NCBI RefSeq assembly: GCF_900090305.1
Contig: NZ_LT607751.1
Coordinates: 4,092,001-4,156,000, forward strand
Origin: Micromonospora siamensis
GTDB lineage: Bacteria > Actinomycetota > Actinomycetes > Mycobacteriales > Micromonosporaceae
Direction of reading: 5' to 3'
DNA: 64,000 nt
The position numbers and the translations under genes are program-made. This document shows positions 7,094-16,189 of the stretch, piece after piece. Within the stretch, counting starts at the first letter, position 1. The number at the start of each line of letters is the position of its first letter. The notes below the pieces were generated by a model. That model saw only the letters and a list, made by a program, of their open reading frames with translations. It had not been told where the DNA came from and ran no database searches.

Positions 7094-9430
7094 TCAGGCC
7101 GCGGCGAGCGGCTGCCCGCCCAGCGTCCCGGCGTCCACCTCGGCCGGGCGCAGCGCGAGGGCGAGCACGTCGGCGACGTCGGCCAGGGTGTGGATGGTCA
7201 GCGCCTCGCGCACCTCGGTGGGCAGGTCGTCCAGGTCCGGCTCGTTGCGGGCCGGGATGATCACCTCGGTCAGGCCCGCCCGGTGCGCGGCCAGCAGCTT
7301 CTGCTTCACCCCGCCGATGGGCAGCACCCGGCCGGAGAGGGTCACCTCGCCGGTCATCCCGAACTCGGGCCGTACCGGCCGGCCGGTCACCAGGGAGGCC
7401 AACGCGGTGACCATGGTGATGCCGGCGCTGGGGCCGTCCTTGGGCACCGCGCCCGCCGGGAAGTGCACGTGGATCCGCCGCCCGGCGAGGGTGTTGGGGT
7501 CGATGCCGAGCCGCCGCCCGTTGGAGCGCAGGTACGACAGCGCGATCTGCGCCGACTCCTTCATCACGTCGCCGAGCTGCCCGGTCAGGGTCAGCCCCGG
7601 CTCACCCTCCATGCTGGTGGCCTCGATGAACAGCACGTCCCCACCGGCGCCGGTGACGGCCAGACCGGTGGCCACGCCGGGCACCGCGGTCCGCTCCGCC
7701 GACTCCGGGGTGAACTTCGGCCGGCCCAGGTAGCGGGCCAGGTTGCCGCGGTCCACGGTCACCCGCGTCGGGTCCGCCGCCAACGCCACGGTCACCTTGC
7801 GCAGGATCTTCGCCAGGGCCCGTTCGAGCTGCCGGACGCCGGCCTCCCGGGTGTACTCCCCGGCGATCAGCGCCAGCGCCTCGTCGGCGACGGTCACCTC
7901 GTCGGCGGTCAGTCCGGCCCGGTCGAGCTGTCGGGGCAGCAGGTGGTCGCGGGCGATGGCGACCTTCTCGTCCTCGGTGTAGCCGTCCAGCGTGACCAGT
8001 TCCATCCGGTCCAGCAGCGGGCCGGGGATCGACTCGACCACGTTGGCGGTGGCCAGGAAGAGCACGTCGGACAGGTCGAGGTCGACCTCCAGGTAGTGGT
8101 CGCGGAAGGTGTGGTTCTGCGCCGGGTCGAGCACCTCGAGCAGAGCCGCGGCCGGGTCGCCGGAGTAGCCGACGGCCAGCTTGTCGACCTCGTCGAGGAG
8201 CACCACCGGGTTCATCGAGCCGGCCTCGCGCAGGGCGCGGACGATCCGACCGGGCAGCGCGCCGACGTAGGTGCGCCGGTGACCGCGGATCTCCGCCTCG
8301 TCCCGGACGCCGCCCAGGGAGACCCGGACGAAGTTACGGCCCAGGGCCCGGGCGACGGACTCGCCGAGGCTGGTCTTGCCGACGCCGGGCGGGCCGGCGA
8401 GGGCGAGCACCGCGCCGGAGCCACGCCCGCCGACCACGCCGAGGTTGCGCTCGGCCCGGCGGTTGCGCACCGCGAGGTACTCCAGGATGCGGTCCTTCAC
8501 GTCGGCCAGGCCGGCGTGGTCGGCGTCGAGCACCGCCCGGGCCACGGCCAGGTCGGTGTTGTCCTCGGTACGCGTGTTCCACGGCATCTCGAGGACGGTG
8601 TCCAGCCAGGTACGGATCCAGCCCGTCTCCGGGGAGGCGTCACTGGCCCGCTCCAGCTTGCCGACCTCGCGCAGGGCGGCCTCGCGGACCTTTTCGGGCA
8701 GGTCGGCGGACTCCACCCGGGACCGGTAGTCGGCGGAGCCGTCCGGCTCGTCCTCGCCGAGTTCCTTGCGGATGGCGGCGAGCTGCTGGCGGAGCAGGAA
8801 CTCGCGCTGGGACTTTTCCAGCCCCTCCCGGACGTCGCTGTTGATCTGCTCGGTGACCTCCTGCTCGGCCAGGTGCTCCCTGACCCAGCCGACCAGCAGT
8901 TCGAGTCGGGCGGTGACGTCCGGCGCGACGAGCAGTTCGGTCTTCTGCCCGAGGCTGAGCCAGGGCGCGTAGCCGGCGGCGTCGGCCAGCTCGGAGAGGT
9001 CGGTCATCCGCTCCATGGCGTCGATGACCTGCCAGGCGCCGCGCTGCTGGAGGACCGAGGTCATCAGCGCGCGGTACTCACGGGCGAGTTCCCGGGCCTT
9101 GCCGGCCGGGGCGGGTTCGTCGAGCGGGGTGGCCTCGACCCAGAGGGCGGCGCCCGGTCCGGGCACGCCGGAGCCGATCCGGGCGCGGGCCAGGCCGCGG
9201 ACCACGGCGGCGGGTTCGCCGTCGGGCAGCCGGCCGACCTTCTCGATGGTGGCGATCACGCCGACGGGGCCGTACTCGCCGTCGAGGCGGGGCACGGCGA
9301 GCAGTTTCTTGTCGCCGGTGGCCCGGGCGGCGTCGACGGCGGCCTGGGTGGTCGGGTCGAGGGTCACCGGGATGACCATGCCGGGCAGCAGGACGGCGTC
9401 GGTGAGGGGCAGTACCGGAAGAGTAGCCAT
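7094..9430 (-). CDS. lon: ATP-dependent Lon protease
   Basis: A 778-residue LonA-type protease. It has an N-terminal substrate-binding domain beginning LPVLPLTDAVLLPGM, a coiled helical segment, and an AAA+ module with Walker A (GPPGVGKTSLG) and Walker B (VVLLDEVDKL). The C-terminal serine protease domain has the nucleophile in AVPKDGPSAG and the catalytic lysine downstream in the GGVKQKLLAA region. Lon degrades misfolded and regulatory proteins in the cytosol. ATG at 9430 matches the start of known Lon proteins; longer in-frame extensions lack family similarity. A HAIR-like operator upstream implies HspR heat-shock control. It is monocistronic with its own terminator. Confidence 0.96.
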   Translation of the reverse strand: MATLPVLPLTDAVLLPGMVIPVTLDPTTQAAVDAARATGDKKLLAVPRLDGEYGPVGVIATIEKVGRLPDGEPAAVVRGLARARIGSGVPGPGAALWVEATPLDEPAPAGKARELAREYRALMTSVLQQRGAWQVIDAMERMTDLSELADAAGYAPWLSLGQKTELLVAPDVTARLELLVGWVREHLAEQEVTEQINSDVREGLEKSQREFLLRQQLAAIRKELGEDEPDGSADYRSRVESADLPEKVREAALREVGKLERASDASPETGWIRTWLDTVLEMPWNTRTEDNTDLAVARAVLDADHAGLADVKDRILEYLAVRNRRAERNLGVVGGRGSGAVLALAGPPGVGKTSLGESVARALGRNFVRVSLGGVRDEAEIRGHRRTYVGALPGRIVRALREAGSMNPVVLLDEVDKLAVGYSGDPAAALLEVLDPAQNHTFRDHYLEVDLDLSDVLFLATANVVESIPGPLLDRMELVTLDGYTEDEKVAIARDHLLPRQLDRAGLTADEVTVADEALALIAGEYTREAGVRQLERALAKILRKVTVALAADPTRVTVDRGNLARYLGRPKFTPESAERTAVPGVATGLAVTGAGGDVLFIEATSMEGEPGLTLTGQLGDVMKESAQIALSYLRSNGRRLGIDPNTLAGRRIHVHFPAGAVPKDGPSAGITMVTALASLVTGRPVRPEFGMTGEVTLSGRVLPIGGVKQKLLAAHRAGLTEVIIPARNEPDLDDLPTEVREALTIHTLADVADVLALALRPAEVDAGTLGGQPLAAA

Positions 9431-9452
9431 CGAACACCTGCTATCGCGTTGA

Positions 9453-9473
9453 GTTGAGCGTGTCAGGCTCAAG
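9453..9473 (-). promoter_or_regulatory. HAIR element (probable HspR operator) upstream of lon
   Basis: GTTGAGC-N7-GCTCAAG lies 22 bases upstream of the lon start. It matches the HAIR consensus CTTGAGT-N7-ACTCAAG in 11 of 14 positions, and the two inner changes are complementary to each other, so dyad symmetry is kept. HspR represses dnaK, clpB and, in streptomycetes, lon through this element. Confidence 0.7.
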
Positions 9474-9712
9474 TCAGCGGGCGGGTCCGTTGTTCCGGGC
9501 TGTGACCCAGCACACGTCGCGGGTGCCGACCCCGCTGGACGTCCATCGGGGCCGAACCGGCTGAATGGCACACCTGCGGGATTGCCCCGGTCCGGATTTC
9601 CGCAGGATCGGGACGACGCGCCGAATAGAAATTGGTGGGTAATGTTGCGATTATGCCCGGCCATACGTCAAACTCTGGGGCAGAACCAGCCCGACACGAG
9701 GAGTAATTGGCG

Positions 9713-10060
9713 ATGGCAAGGAAGGTAATCACCGTTCTGACCGACGATCTCGACGGCGGAAAGGCCGATCGGACCGTCGAGTTCAGCCTGGACGGCGTGG
9801 CGTACACCATCGACGTCTCCGACGAGAACGCGGGGGTTCTGCGCAAGACCCTGGACCCGTACATCAGCGCCGGTCGGCGCATCGGTCGTGGTCCGGTCGA
9901 CGCCGGTCGCGCCACCCGCCGGCCCGGCCGGCCGGCGAGCGCCGGAATGGACCGGGAGCAGAACCGGGCCATCCGGGAATGGGCCACGAAGAACGGCTAC
10001 GAGATTTCCGAGCGGGGCCGCATCCCGGTGTCGGTCGTCGAGGCGTACAAGAACCGCTGA
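9713..10060 (+). CDS. lsr2: Lsr2 nucleoid-associated protein
   Basis: A 115-residue Lsr2, the actinobacterial H-NS analogue. The N-terminal dimerisation domain reads [16 protein letters not shown] and continues through the family-typical [21 protein letters not shown] basic linker (RRPGRPA) follows, then the DNA-binding domain with [23 protein letters not shown]; the RGR is the AT-hook-like minor-groove clamp. It silences AT-rich, often horizontally acquired DNA. ATG at 9713 follows an SD-like GAGGAG; a TTG two codons upstream is less likely. It is divergent from lon. Confidence 0.97.
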   Translation: MARKVITVLTDDLDGGKADRTVEFSLDGVAYTIDVSDENAGVLRKTLDPYISAGRRIGRGPVDAGRATRRPGRPASAGMDREQNRAIREWATKNGYEISERGRIPVSVVEAYKNR

Positions 10061-10191
10061 GACAACCGGCGCGGTCACCCGCGGGCACCTGAAGGTCACG
10101 CTGGGAAAGCAGCGGGCATCCGGTGGGCGTTTTCCACCGTTCACAATTATCCGCCGGCCGGTACCCGTCGGCCGGCAGGTTCCACCCGAGC

Positions 10192-10228
10192 ATCGGGCGG
10201 CCCGGGCACCTGGCCCGGACCGCCCGAT
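10192..10228 (-). terminator. Hairpin terminator after the Gly/Asn-rich gene
   Basis: ATCGGGCGG and CCGCCCGAT pair around an inner CCCGGGC/GGCCCGG stem, 5 bases past the stop codon at 10234. It may also stop lsr2 transcripts from the other strand. Confidence 0.6.
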
Positions 10229-10233
10229 TCTCG

Positions 10234-11544
10234 TCAGTTGACCTGGATGCGCACCACGTCGAACGCGGGGGTCTGGTTCGCCCGCTCCATCATCGGGATC
10301 CGGTGCGAGCCGTCACCGGCCCAGACCGCGCACTGCGCCGTGCCGGACTGCGGCAGGCCCGGGATCTGGATGAGGACGTCGTCCGGCTGGGCGCCACCGC
10401 GCCCGTCCTCGGTGGCCACGAAGAACGCCGGGACGTCCTGCGGAGCGGGCGGCTCACGGTCGCTCTGCAACATCCGGCAGGCGGTGTGGAAGTGGCCCCG
10501 CACCAGCCCCTGGTCGTTGAGGAGCGAGCTCTCCAGGTAGTAGCCGCCCTGGCCGGCGGCGAGGAACCGGTCGCGGACCAGGTTGCGGGTGGTCACCCGC
10601 AGCGTGAACGCCTGGTTGCGCTGCACCTGCCCGGGGAACTGCGTGATCAGCAGCGAGGGGTTGTTGGCCGCCGCGCCGACCTCGCCGAAGGCCGTGCTCA
10701 CGCACCGGTTTCCGTTCTGGAAACCGTCGTGCGGCTGCAAACGGCTGTTTCCGCAGTCCTTCGCCAGGACACCGAGCCCGTTGCCGTTGTTGTTGCCCCC
10801 GTTGTTCGCACCGCCGTTGCCGGCGCCGCCGTTGTTGTTTCCGCCCGTGGCGCCACCGTTGTTCGCGCCACCATTGGCGCCACCGTTGTCCGCACCGCCG
10901 TTCGCGCCACCGTTGGTCGCGCCACCGTTGTTGCCGCCGCCGGCCAGCGCGCACTCGGCCAGCCGGTCGAGGCCCTGCGGGCGCTGCGCGACCCGGCCGA
11001 TCGCGGTGGCGATCCGGTTCAGGGCGGCCCGCCGCTTGTCGGCGAGCGGTCGCAGGATCGCATTGTTGATGAAGTCCGGTCCGTTGGCGCCCTCGGCGGC
11101 GAGCCGGCGGTTCGCCTCCGCGATCTGCCGCTGCAGCAGGGCCAGGTTGCGGTCGACCTCGCTGCGGGCCGCCTCCGGCACCTGCTGGAGCTGGCCGGTG
11201 GCGTCCGGGCAGGCCACGGTGGCCGCGCCGGTGCCCGCGCCGCCCGCCGTGGTGTTCTGGCACTCGGCGACGGACATCTGCCCGTCACCCCAGTGGTTGC
11301 GCACCCAGCGACCGTTCTGCCAGGTCCGGGTGGTGCTGCCACGACCGCTCGGCGAGGTGGCGCCCGGGCTCGGCGCCACGCACGAGACCGCCCTGGTGCG
11401 GGTGCCCGTCGGCCGCTCATGGGCCGACGAGATCTGGGTGACGGCGACGATCCCGCCGAAGACCGCGAGCGTGCCGACCACGGCCAGTACCCGCTTGCTC
11501 CGCGCGTTACCGGATGACCGGCGCGCGGTTGTGGACCTGCGCAT
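10234..11544 (-). CDS. Exported Gly/Asn-rich protein of unknown function
   Basis: A 436-residue protein with a basic head and one hydrophobic segment (VLAVVGTLAVFGGIVAV) acting as a signal anchor. An N-terminal region carries WQNGRWVRNHWGDGQM and a cysteine. A helical region (about residues 100-190) precedes a low-complexity linker of repeated GGANNGG-like units, and then a beta-rich C-terminal domain with QRNQAFTLRVTTRNLVRDRF and GHFHTACRML. The C-terminal part looks like an extracellular recognition or binding domain; I do not recognise the family securely. ATG at 11544 has GGAGAG 9 bases upstream. Confidence 0.7.
   Translation of the reverse strand: MRRSTTARRSSGNARSKRVLAVVGTLAVFGGIVAVTQISSAHERPTGTRTRAVSCVAPSPGATSPSGRGSTTRTWQNGRWVRNHWGDGQMSVAECQNTTAGGAGTGAATVACPDATGQLQQVPEAARSEVDRNLALLQRQIAEANRRLAAEGANGPDFINNAILRPLADKRRAALNRIATAIGRVAQRPQGLDRLAECALAGGGNNGGATNGGANGGADNGGANGGANNGGATGGNNNGGAGNGGANNGGNNNGNGLGVLAKDCGNSRLQPHDGFQNGNRCVSTAFGEVGAAANNPSLLITQFPGQVQRNQAFTLRVTTRNLVRDRFLAAGQGGYYLESSLLNDQGLVRGHFHTACRMLQSDREPPAPQDVPAFFVATEDGRGGAQPDDVLIQIPGLPQSGTAQCAVWAGDGSHRIPMMERANQTPAFDVVRIQVN
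10783..10945 (-). repeat. In-frame GGANNGG-type codon repeat
   Basis: About 54 codons of Gly, Asn, Ala and occasional Thr/Asp in imperfect 4-8 residue units inside the exported protein at 10234-11544. Such tracts are flexible linkers and are prone to length change by slippage. Confidence 0.7.
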
Positions 11545-11823
11545 CGAATTGCTCTCCTTCTCGATCCGGTAGTTGACCCGCGACCTCGCCGGATCGACGA
11601 TTTCGGGGTCTGCCACCCCGGCGAGGAACACGGCGCCGTTCCGGCCGTGCGTCGATGACCGACGATGCCCTTTCCGCACCGTCCGCCGCGCCTGCCGGGC
11701 GCGGCCGGGAAGATCTGCGTCCGTTCGGGCAGGAGTACGGAGTGCGCGCCGCCACGGTTCAACCGGGCCTACGCGGATTTCCGGAAAAAGGAGAAGCAGG
11801 GTCGACGCCCCGTCGGGGTGCGC

Positions 11824-12705
11824 TCAGTCGGCGCAGAGATGCGCGAAGGCGAATCCGTCCACCAGCTCGTCGGAGCGGTCCCGCAGCTCGACCACCGACC
11901 GGCGCAGCTCCTCGGGAGTGACCAGCTGCGGCGGCACACCGGTCAGGTCGCGCAGCCGCTCCCCCACCGCCGCCGCGGCGAGGTCCTCGGCGAGCCGGGC
12001 GGCGTCCACCCCGCAGGAGACCCCGTGCTCCCAGATCCGCACCCGCTCCACCAGGCACCCGTCCGGGCGTACGGAGACCCAGCTCCAGCCCTCCGCCGGC
12101 CCGCCCTGCCACCGCACGTGCAGGCCGCGCACCAGCGGGTCGGCCAACCGCCGGTCAACGTACGCCTCGACGGCCGCCGCCCGGGCCAGCGCGCCGAGGT
12201 CGTTGACGTGGCCGCTACGCCCGTCGGGCAGCCGGCCGACGATGTCGCGGAACCCGACCGGCACCGGGTCCAGTTCACCGCCCGAGCCGTCGGCGGCTCC
12301 GGCGTACCGGTGGGCGTCCAGGACGTACCCGATGATCCGCCGCCCGTGCCCGGCGGCGGCCAGCGTGGCGTTCTCCACGGTGAGCACCGGAAGGCCGACC
12401 GCCGCGCAGACGGCGGTCGTCGCCCGCTCGACCCGGTGCCGGGGCGACCCGGGCGGCGCCGGCGGCGCGATCCGCAGCGCGAACGCCGGCAGCCCGGTAC
12501 GGGCGTCGCAGACCACCTGGTCGAAGCCCTCGCGCAGCGCCGAACTCCACTGGTGCCCGGTGATGCCCGGCGGGCGACCGGTGACCAGCTCGCCCAGGCG
12601 GCGATCGGGGTGCACGACCGGGCCGGCGCCGGACCGGTCCGGGTCGGCGGTGAGGGGACGCAGCCAGGCGCCGGTGCCGGTGCTCGTCATCGTGGTGGGA
12701 TCCAT
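11824..12705 (-). CDS. DUF2726-like protein
   Basis: A 293-residue cytosolic protein. The N-terminal half contains FDQVVCDARTGLPAFALRI followed by a basic helix and VGLPVLTVENATL. This follows the DUF2726 layout (a PD-(D/E)XK-like fold: FVLCD..TG.P..AIELD...R...AGLPLLRV), but the acidic residues normally after AIE are replaced (ALRIAPPAP), so a nuclease function is doubtful. The C-terminal half is unrecognised. It is divergent from the DICT-domain gene at 12827 with 121 bases between them. ATG at 12705 is used; ATG at 12690 is an alternative. Confidence 0.55.
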   Translation of the reverse strand: MDPTTMTSTGTGAWLRPLTADPDRSGAGPVVHPDRRLGELVTGRPPGITGHQWSSALREGFDQVVCDARTGLPAFALRIAPPAPPGSPRHRVERATTAVCAAVGLPVLTVENATLAAAGHGRRIIGYVLDAHRYAGAADGSGGELDPVPVGFRDIVGRLPDGRSGHVNDLGALARAAAVEAYVDRRLADPLVRGLHVRWQGGPAEGWSWVSVRPDGCLVERVRIWEHGVSCGVDAARLAEDLAAAAVGERLRDLTGVPPQLVTPEELRRSVVELRDRSDELVDGFAFAHLCAD

Positions 12706-12814
12706 CCGTGGGGCGGTCGACCGGCCCCGAGTCTAGGTCGCCGATCGTGGGCGACGGCTCGGCGGTGCGGCCGAGCCGCCCGACTCTGCGGGTGCGCCGG
12801 TCGGGCCGATTATC

Positions 12815-12820
12815 TAGGCT
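12815..12820 (+). promoter_or_regulatory. -10 box (TAGGCT) of the DICT-domain gene
   Basis: TAGGCT is followed by 6 bases and the GTG at 12827, an ideal leaderless arrangement. Confidence 0.5.
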
Positions 12821-12826
12821 CACCGG

Positions 12827-13924
12827 GTGCCACAGAGTGGAGCAGTCCCACAACGTTCGACCAAGCGCGCCCTCGTCGCCGTCTCGCACGCCATCGAACA
12901 GGCCGCGCTGGCCACCGCCGAGGACGGCCCGCTGCTGGTCGTCGCGCTGTTCCAGCGGCTGCCCTACTTCGAGCGGGAACGCGCCCGGTACGCGCGGATC
13001 GCGGGCACGGCCGCCGTGACCGTGATCGGCATGGTCGGCCAGCTCCCGGCGGACCTGCCGCCGAACGTGGTGGGGGTGCCGCTGGACGAGGCGGAGGAGC
13101 TGGGCCGTGAGTGGAGTGTGGTGGCGCTGACCCCACGCTTCGGCGCCGCCCTGGTGGCGTACGACCAGGGAGAGGTGGAGCCGGCGCCGACCCTGGAGGC
13201 CGGACGGCTCTTCGACGGCGGCTGGAGCTTCCGGCGCGACGTCGCGTTGCACGAGGCGCTGCGGCTGCGCGACCGCCTCGGTGACCGGGTGCCCGGCCCG
13301 GCCCGCGCGGCCTTCGACGCGGTCCTGGAACGGGTACGGGACCTGCCCGCCACGCCCGGGGAGAGCCGGGCGGAGGCGGCGCTGCGGCTGATGGCCGGGC
13401 GGGCCGACCGGGCCCACCGCGCCATGGCGGAGCCGGTCGAGGAGCGGCCGCCGCTGCTGGACGAGCCGGCGCTGCGACGGTGGACCCTGGCCGACGGGGT
13501 GACCGCCTCCGGCACCCTGCCGGTGGCGGTGATCGGCGTACGGGTGGCGGAGCCGGCCGGCACCCCGGAGCGCTTCGGTCGGCGCAGCATGGCCCGGGAG
13601 ACCCAGGCCGTGGTGGCCGCCCTCACCGCGGTACTGCGCCCGGTGGACCGGGCGGTACGCCTCACCGAGCAGGACTACCTGCTGGTCCTGCCGTCGCTCA
13701 CCGAGGAGCAGGCGGTGGCCGTGGCCGGCCGGGTGCACGAGTCGATCGGCGGGCTGGCCCGCTCGTACCCCTTCGTGGCCTACGCGGTGCACGCGGCGGT
13801 AGCCTTGACCGACCGGCGTCCGCTGCCGGTGGCCGAGGTGCGGCACGCCATGGAGTGGGCGGCCCGGGAGGGCGTGCCGGTGGCCACGGTGGCCCGGGAG
13901 GCGGTGGCCACCGGCCCGGGCTGA
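12827..13924 (+). CDS. DICT sensory domain protein with degenerate GGDEF-like C-terminus
   Basis: A 365-residue protein. Residues about 10-130 match the DICT domain (KRALVAVSHAIEQAA, LVVALFQRLPYFERER, SVVALTPRFGAALVAYD), found in diguanylate cyclases and two-component proteins, often with light- or stress-signalling partners. Residues about 215-355 have the alpha/beta pattern of a GGDEF domain, but the signature loop reads RLTEQDYLLVLP, so it is probably catalytically inactive. The GTG start follows a leaderless promoter. It converges on the nitroreductase gene with 13 bases between the stops. Confidence 0.65.
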   Translation: MPQSGAVPQRSTKRALVAVSHAIEQAALATAEDGPLLVVALFQRLPYFERERARYARIAGTAAVTVIGMVGQLPADLPPNVVGVPLDEAEELGREWSVVALTPRFGAALVAYDQGEVEPAPTLEAGRLFDGGWSFRRDVALHEALRLRDRLGDRVPGPARAAFDAVLERVRDLPATPGESRAEAALRLMAGRADRAHRAMAEPVEERPPLLDEPALRRWTLADGVTASGTLPVAVIGVRVAEPAGTPERFGRRSMARETQAVVAALTAVLRPVDRAVRLTEQDYLLVLPSLTEEQAVAVAGRVHESIGGLARSYPFVAYAVHAAVALTDRRPLPVAEVRHAMEWAAREGVPVATVAREAVATGPG

Positions 13925-13937
13925 CCGGCCGTCCGGC

Positions 13938-14603
13938 TCAGCGCCAGACCACCACCTCGGACAGCGGTTTGCGGGCCAGGTCTGGGACGCTCGCCCCGTC
14001 CGCCGGGTAGCCCACCGGGATGAGCAGGTATCCGCGCTCCTCGGCCGGCCGGTCGAGTAGTTCGTTGAGGAACCGCATCGGGCTCGGCGTGTGGGTCAGG
14101 GTGGCCAGGCCGGCGTGGTGCAGCGCGGCGAGCAGGAACCCGACGGCGATCCCGACCGACTCCTTGACGTAGTACGGCCGGGGCGTGCGGGGACCGCGGT
14201 GCAGCTCGAAGACCACGATCACGGCCGGGGCGGTCTCCAGGAACGGCTTGCTGGCGTCGGTGCCCAGCGGCGCCAGCGCGGCCAGCCACTCCTCCGGTGC
14301 CCGCCGCTCGTAGAAGACCCGCTCCTCCGCCTCGGCCGCCACCCGCAGCCGCCGCTTCAGCGCCGGATCGGTGACCACCACGAACCGCCACGGTTGCAGG
14401 TTGGCGCCGCTGGGCGCGGACGCCGCCGCCCGCAGCGCCTCGGCCAGCACGCCCTCGGGCACCGGCCGGTCGCTGAACTCGCGCACGGTGCGGCGGTCCA
14501 CCATGGTCCGGGCGAACGCGCGGGCCCGGGGCAGTGCCTGGTCGGCCGGGACACCGTAGTCGGGGACGGGCAGGGTGAACGCGGGGTCGGGGTTCGGCGT
14601 CAC
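13938..14603 (-). CDS. Nitroreductase-family flavoprotein, iodotyrosine deiodinase-like
   Basis: A 221-residue FMN enzyme. The FMN-binding head is [14 protein letters not shown], followed by [16 protein letters not shown]. The segment [20 protein letters not shown] and the C-terminal [20 protein letters not shown] with [11 protein letters not shown] are features of the iodotyrosine deiodinase (IYD) subgroup rather than of generic nitroreductases. IYD-like bacterial proteins reductively dehalogenate halophenols; the true substrate here is unknown. The GTG start at 14603 is chosen because CACAAT sits 6 bases upstream and similarity begins soon after it. Confidence 0.75.
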   Translation of the reverse strand: MTPNPDPAFTLPVPDYGVPADQALPRARAFARTMVDRRTVREFSDRPVPEGVLAEALRAAASAPSGANLQPWRFVVVTDPALKRRLRVAAEAEERVFYERRAPEEWLAALAPLGTDASKPFLETAPAVIVVFELHRGPRTPRPYYVKESVGIAVGFLLAALHHAGLATLTHTPSPMRFLNELLDRPAEERGYLLIPVGYPADGASVPDLARKPLSEVVVWR

Positions 14604-14609
14604 CAGAAC

Positions 14610-14615
14610 ATTGTG
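14610..14615 (-). promoter_or_regulatory. -10 box (CACAAT) of the nitroreductase gene
   Basis: CACAAT on the minus strand lies 6 bases before the GTG at 14603. Confidence 0.4.
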
Positions 14616-14720
14616 GGGGCACTCGCCGCTCCCGGCCACCGGACCGCCCCTCGGCGGGCGGCGCGGCGCGGGCCGGCATGATCGGTACGGGCGCCGCCGG
14701 CGCCGCAGAGAGGGGTTCCC

Positions 14721-15446
14721 GTGCGGGTCGTGTCGTTGGTGCCGTCGCTGACCGAGGCGGTCGCGGTGACCCTGCCCGGGGTGCTGGTCGGGGCGACGGA
14801 CTGGTGCACCCATCCGGCCGGGTTGGACGTCGCCCGGGTCGGTGGCAGTAAGTACCCGGACCTCGACCGGGTCCGCGCGCTGCGACCCGACCTGGTCCTG
14901 CTCAACGTGGAGGAGAACCGCCGCGAGGATGCGGATGCCCTGGCCGCCGCCGGGGTGCCGGTCCGGGTGACGTACCCGCGTACCGTGCCGGCGGCGCTGG
15001 ACGAGCTGGCCGGCCTGCTGACCGACCTCGGTGCCCCCGGCGAGCCGGAGTGGCTGGTCGCGGCCCGCCGGGCCTGGGCGGACCCGCCGGCCCTGCCGCG
15101 GGTACGCACGGCCGTGGTGCCGGTGTGGCGCCGGCCGTGGGTGGTGCTCGGCGCGGAGACCTTCGCCGGGGACGTGCTGCGCCGGCTGGGCGTGGTCAAC
15201 GCCTACGCCGGGCACCCGGAGCGGTATCCCCGGCCCGGCCTGGACGAGCTGCGGGCCCGCCGGCCCGATCTGGTGGTGCTGCCCGACGAGCCCTACCTGT
15301 TCACCGCCGACGATGGCCCGGAGGCCTTCCCCGGCGTGCCCTGCGCACTGGTCCCGGGCCGGCACCTCACCTGGTACGGCCCGAGCCTCGCCGACGCGCC
15401 CGCCGTGCTCGCCGCAGCGCTGTCCGCCCCGCTCCCCGCCGCCTGA
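14721..15446 (+). CDS. BtuF/helical-backbone metal receptor-like protein, cytosolic
   Basis: A 241-residue protein beginning [14 protein letters not shown], the start of the BtuF-like periplasmic binding fold without a signal peptide. [30 protein letters not shown] and [10 protein letters not shown] follow the family order, and the second lobe has [18 protein letters not shown]. Such cytosolic versions are common in actinobacteria and are usually annotated as cobalamin-binding; no transporter genes are adjacent, so transport is not supported. GTG at 14721 has a GAGAGG upstream. Confidence 0.75.
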   Translation: MRVVSLVPSLTEAVAVTLPGVLVGATDWCTHPAGLDVARVGGSKYPDLDRVRALRPDLVLLNVEENRREDADALAAAGVPVRVTYPRTVPAALDELAGLLTDLGAPGEPEWLVAARRAWADPPALPRVRTAVVPVWRRPWVVLGAETFAGDVLRRLGVVNAYAGHPERYPRPGLDELRARRPDLVVLPDEPYLFTADDGPEAFPGVPCALVPGRHLTWYGPSLADAPAVLAAALSAPLPAA

Positions 15447-15639
15447 CCGGGCCCTCCCCCACGCCCGGCGGCCCGGTGTTCGCCGGCCCCTTCCCCCGAT
15501 GCCGTGCGGACCGGTTCCGGGCGGCCCGGTCGGGCGCCGTGCGGGGCGAACGGCCCGGGCCCGCCGGGTCCTTCGCGCCTTCCCGGCCAGCCCCCGGCGG
15601 GATGGACTGCGGGAGGAGGAGAAGGAAGGAGCGGGAGCG

Positions 15640-16116
15640 ATGGAGAGCAACCGACTGATCGTGGTGGGCGTCGACGGCTCCGACGGTGGCCGGCGGGCGC
15701 TGGACTGGGCGGCCGACGAGGCGATCGCCCACGGCGGCGCCGTCCAGGTGGTGGTCGCCTGGCGGTGGGATCGGATCGAGGTGGGTCCGATGACGAACGC
15801 GACCGGCCCGGTCGACGAGCAGGCCCGGGCGGTGGCCCTGCTCGACGACGAGCTCCGTGGCCTGGCCCTCCGCAAGGGATCCGGGTGCGTGGTCTCCGGC
15901 GAGGTGGTCGAGGGACCACCCGCGGAGGTGCTGGCGTCGGCGGCCCACGGCGCCGACCTGCTGGTGCTGGGCAGTCACGGGCACAGCCGGCTGCGGCACA
16001 CGGTGCTCGGCTCGGTGAGCGAGGAGTGCGTCCGCCGGGCCACCTGCCCGGTGGTGGTGGTCCCGGTGCCCGCACCGACCACCCGGGTCTCCACCGAACC
16101 CGCCCTGCGCGCCTGA
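15640..16116 (+). CDS. Universal stress protein (UspA family)
   Basis: A 158-residue single-domain Usp. It starts [19 protein letters not shown] and carries the ATP-binding loop G-S-H-G-H-S-...-G-S-V-S near residues 125-140. Usp proteins bind nucleotide and help survival in hypoxia, stationary phase or redox stress. ATG at 15640 has a purine-rich GGAGCGGGAG ahead of it. It is followed by a strong hairpin and then by a convergent CBS-BON gene, another member of the stress/dormancy repertoire. Confidence 0.9.
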   Translation: MESNRLIVVGVDGSDGGRRALDWAADEAIAHGGAVQVVVAWRWDRIEVGPMTNATGPVDEQARAVALLDDELRGLALRKGSGCVVSGEVVEGPPAEVLASAAHGADLLVLGSHGHSRLRHTVLGSVSEECVRRATCPVVVVPVPAPTTRVSTEPALRA

Positions 16117-16129
16117 CGCCGACGGCAGC

Positions 16130-16155
16130 GGGCCCCACCGGTGACGGTGGGGCCC
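16130..16155 (+). terminator. Hairpin terminator after the Usp gene
   Basis: GGGCCCCACCG and CGGTGGGGCCC form a perfect 11-bp stem with a GTGA loop, 13 bases past the stop. It may work in both directions between convergent genes. Confidence 0.7.
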
Positions 16156-16189
16156 AGTTGGGTGGGCAGCGTCTCAGCAACAATCGTTC

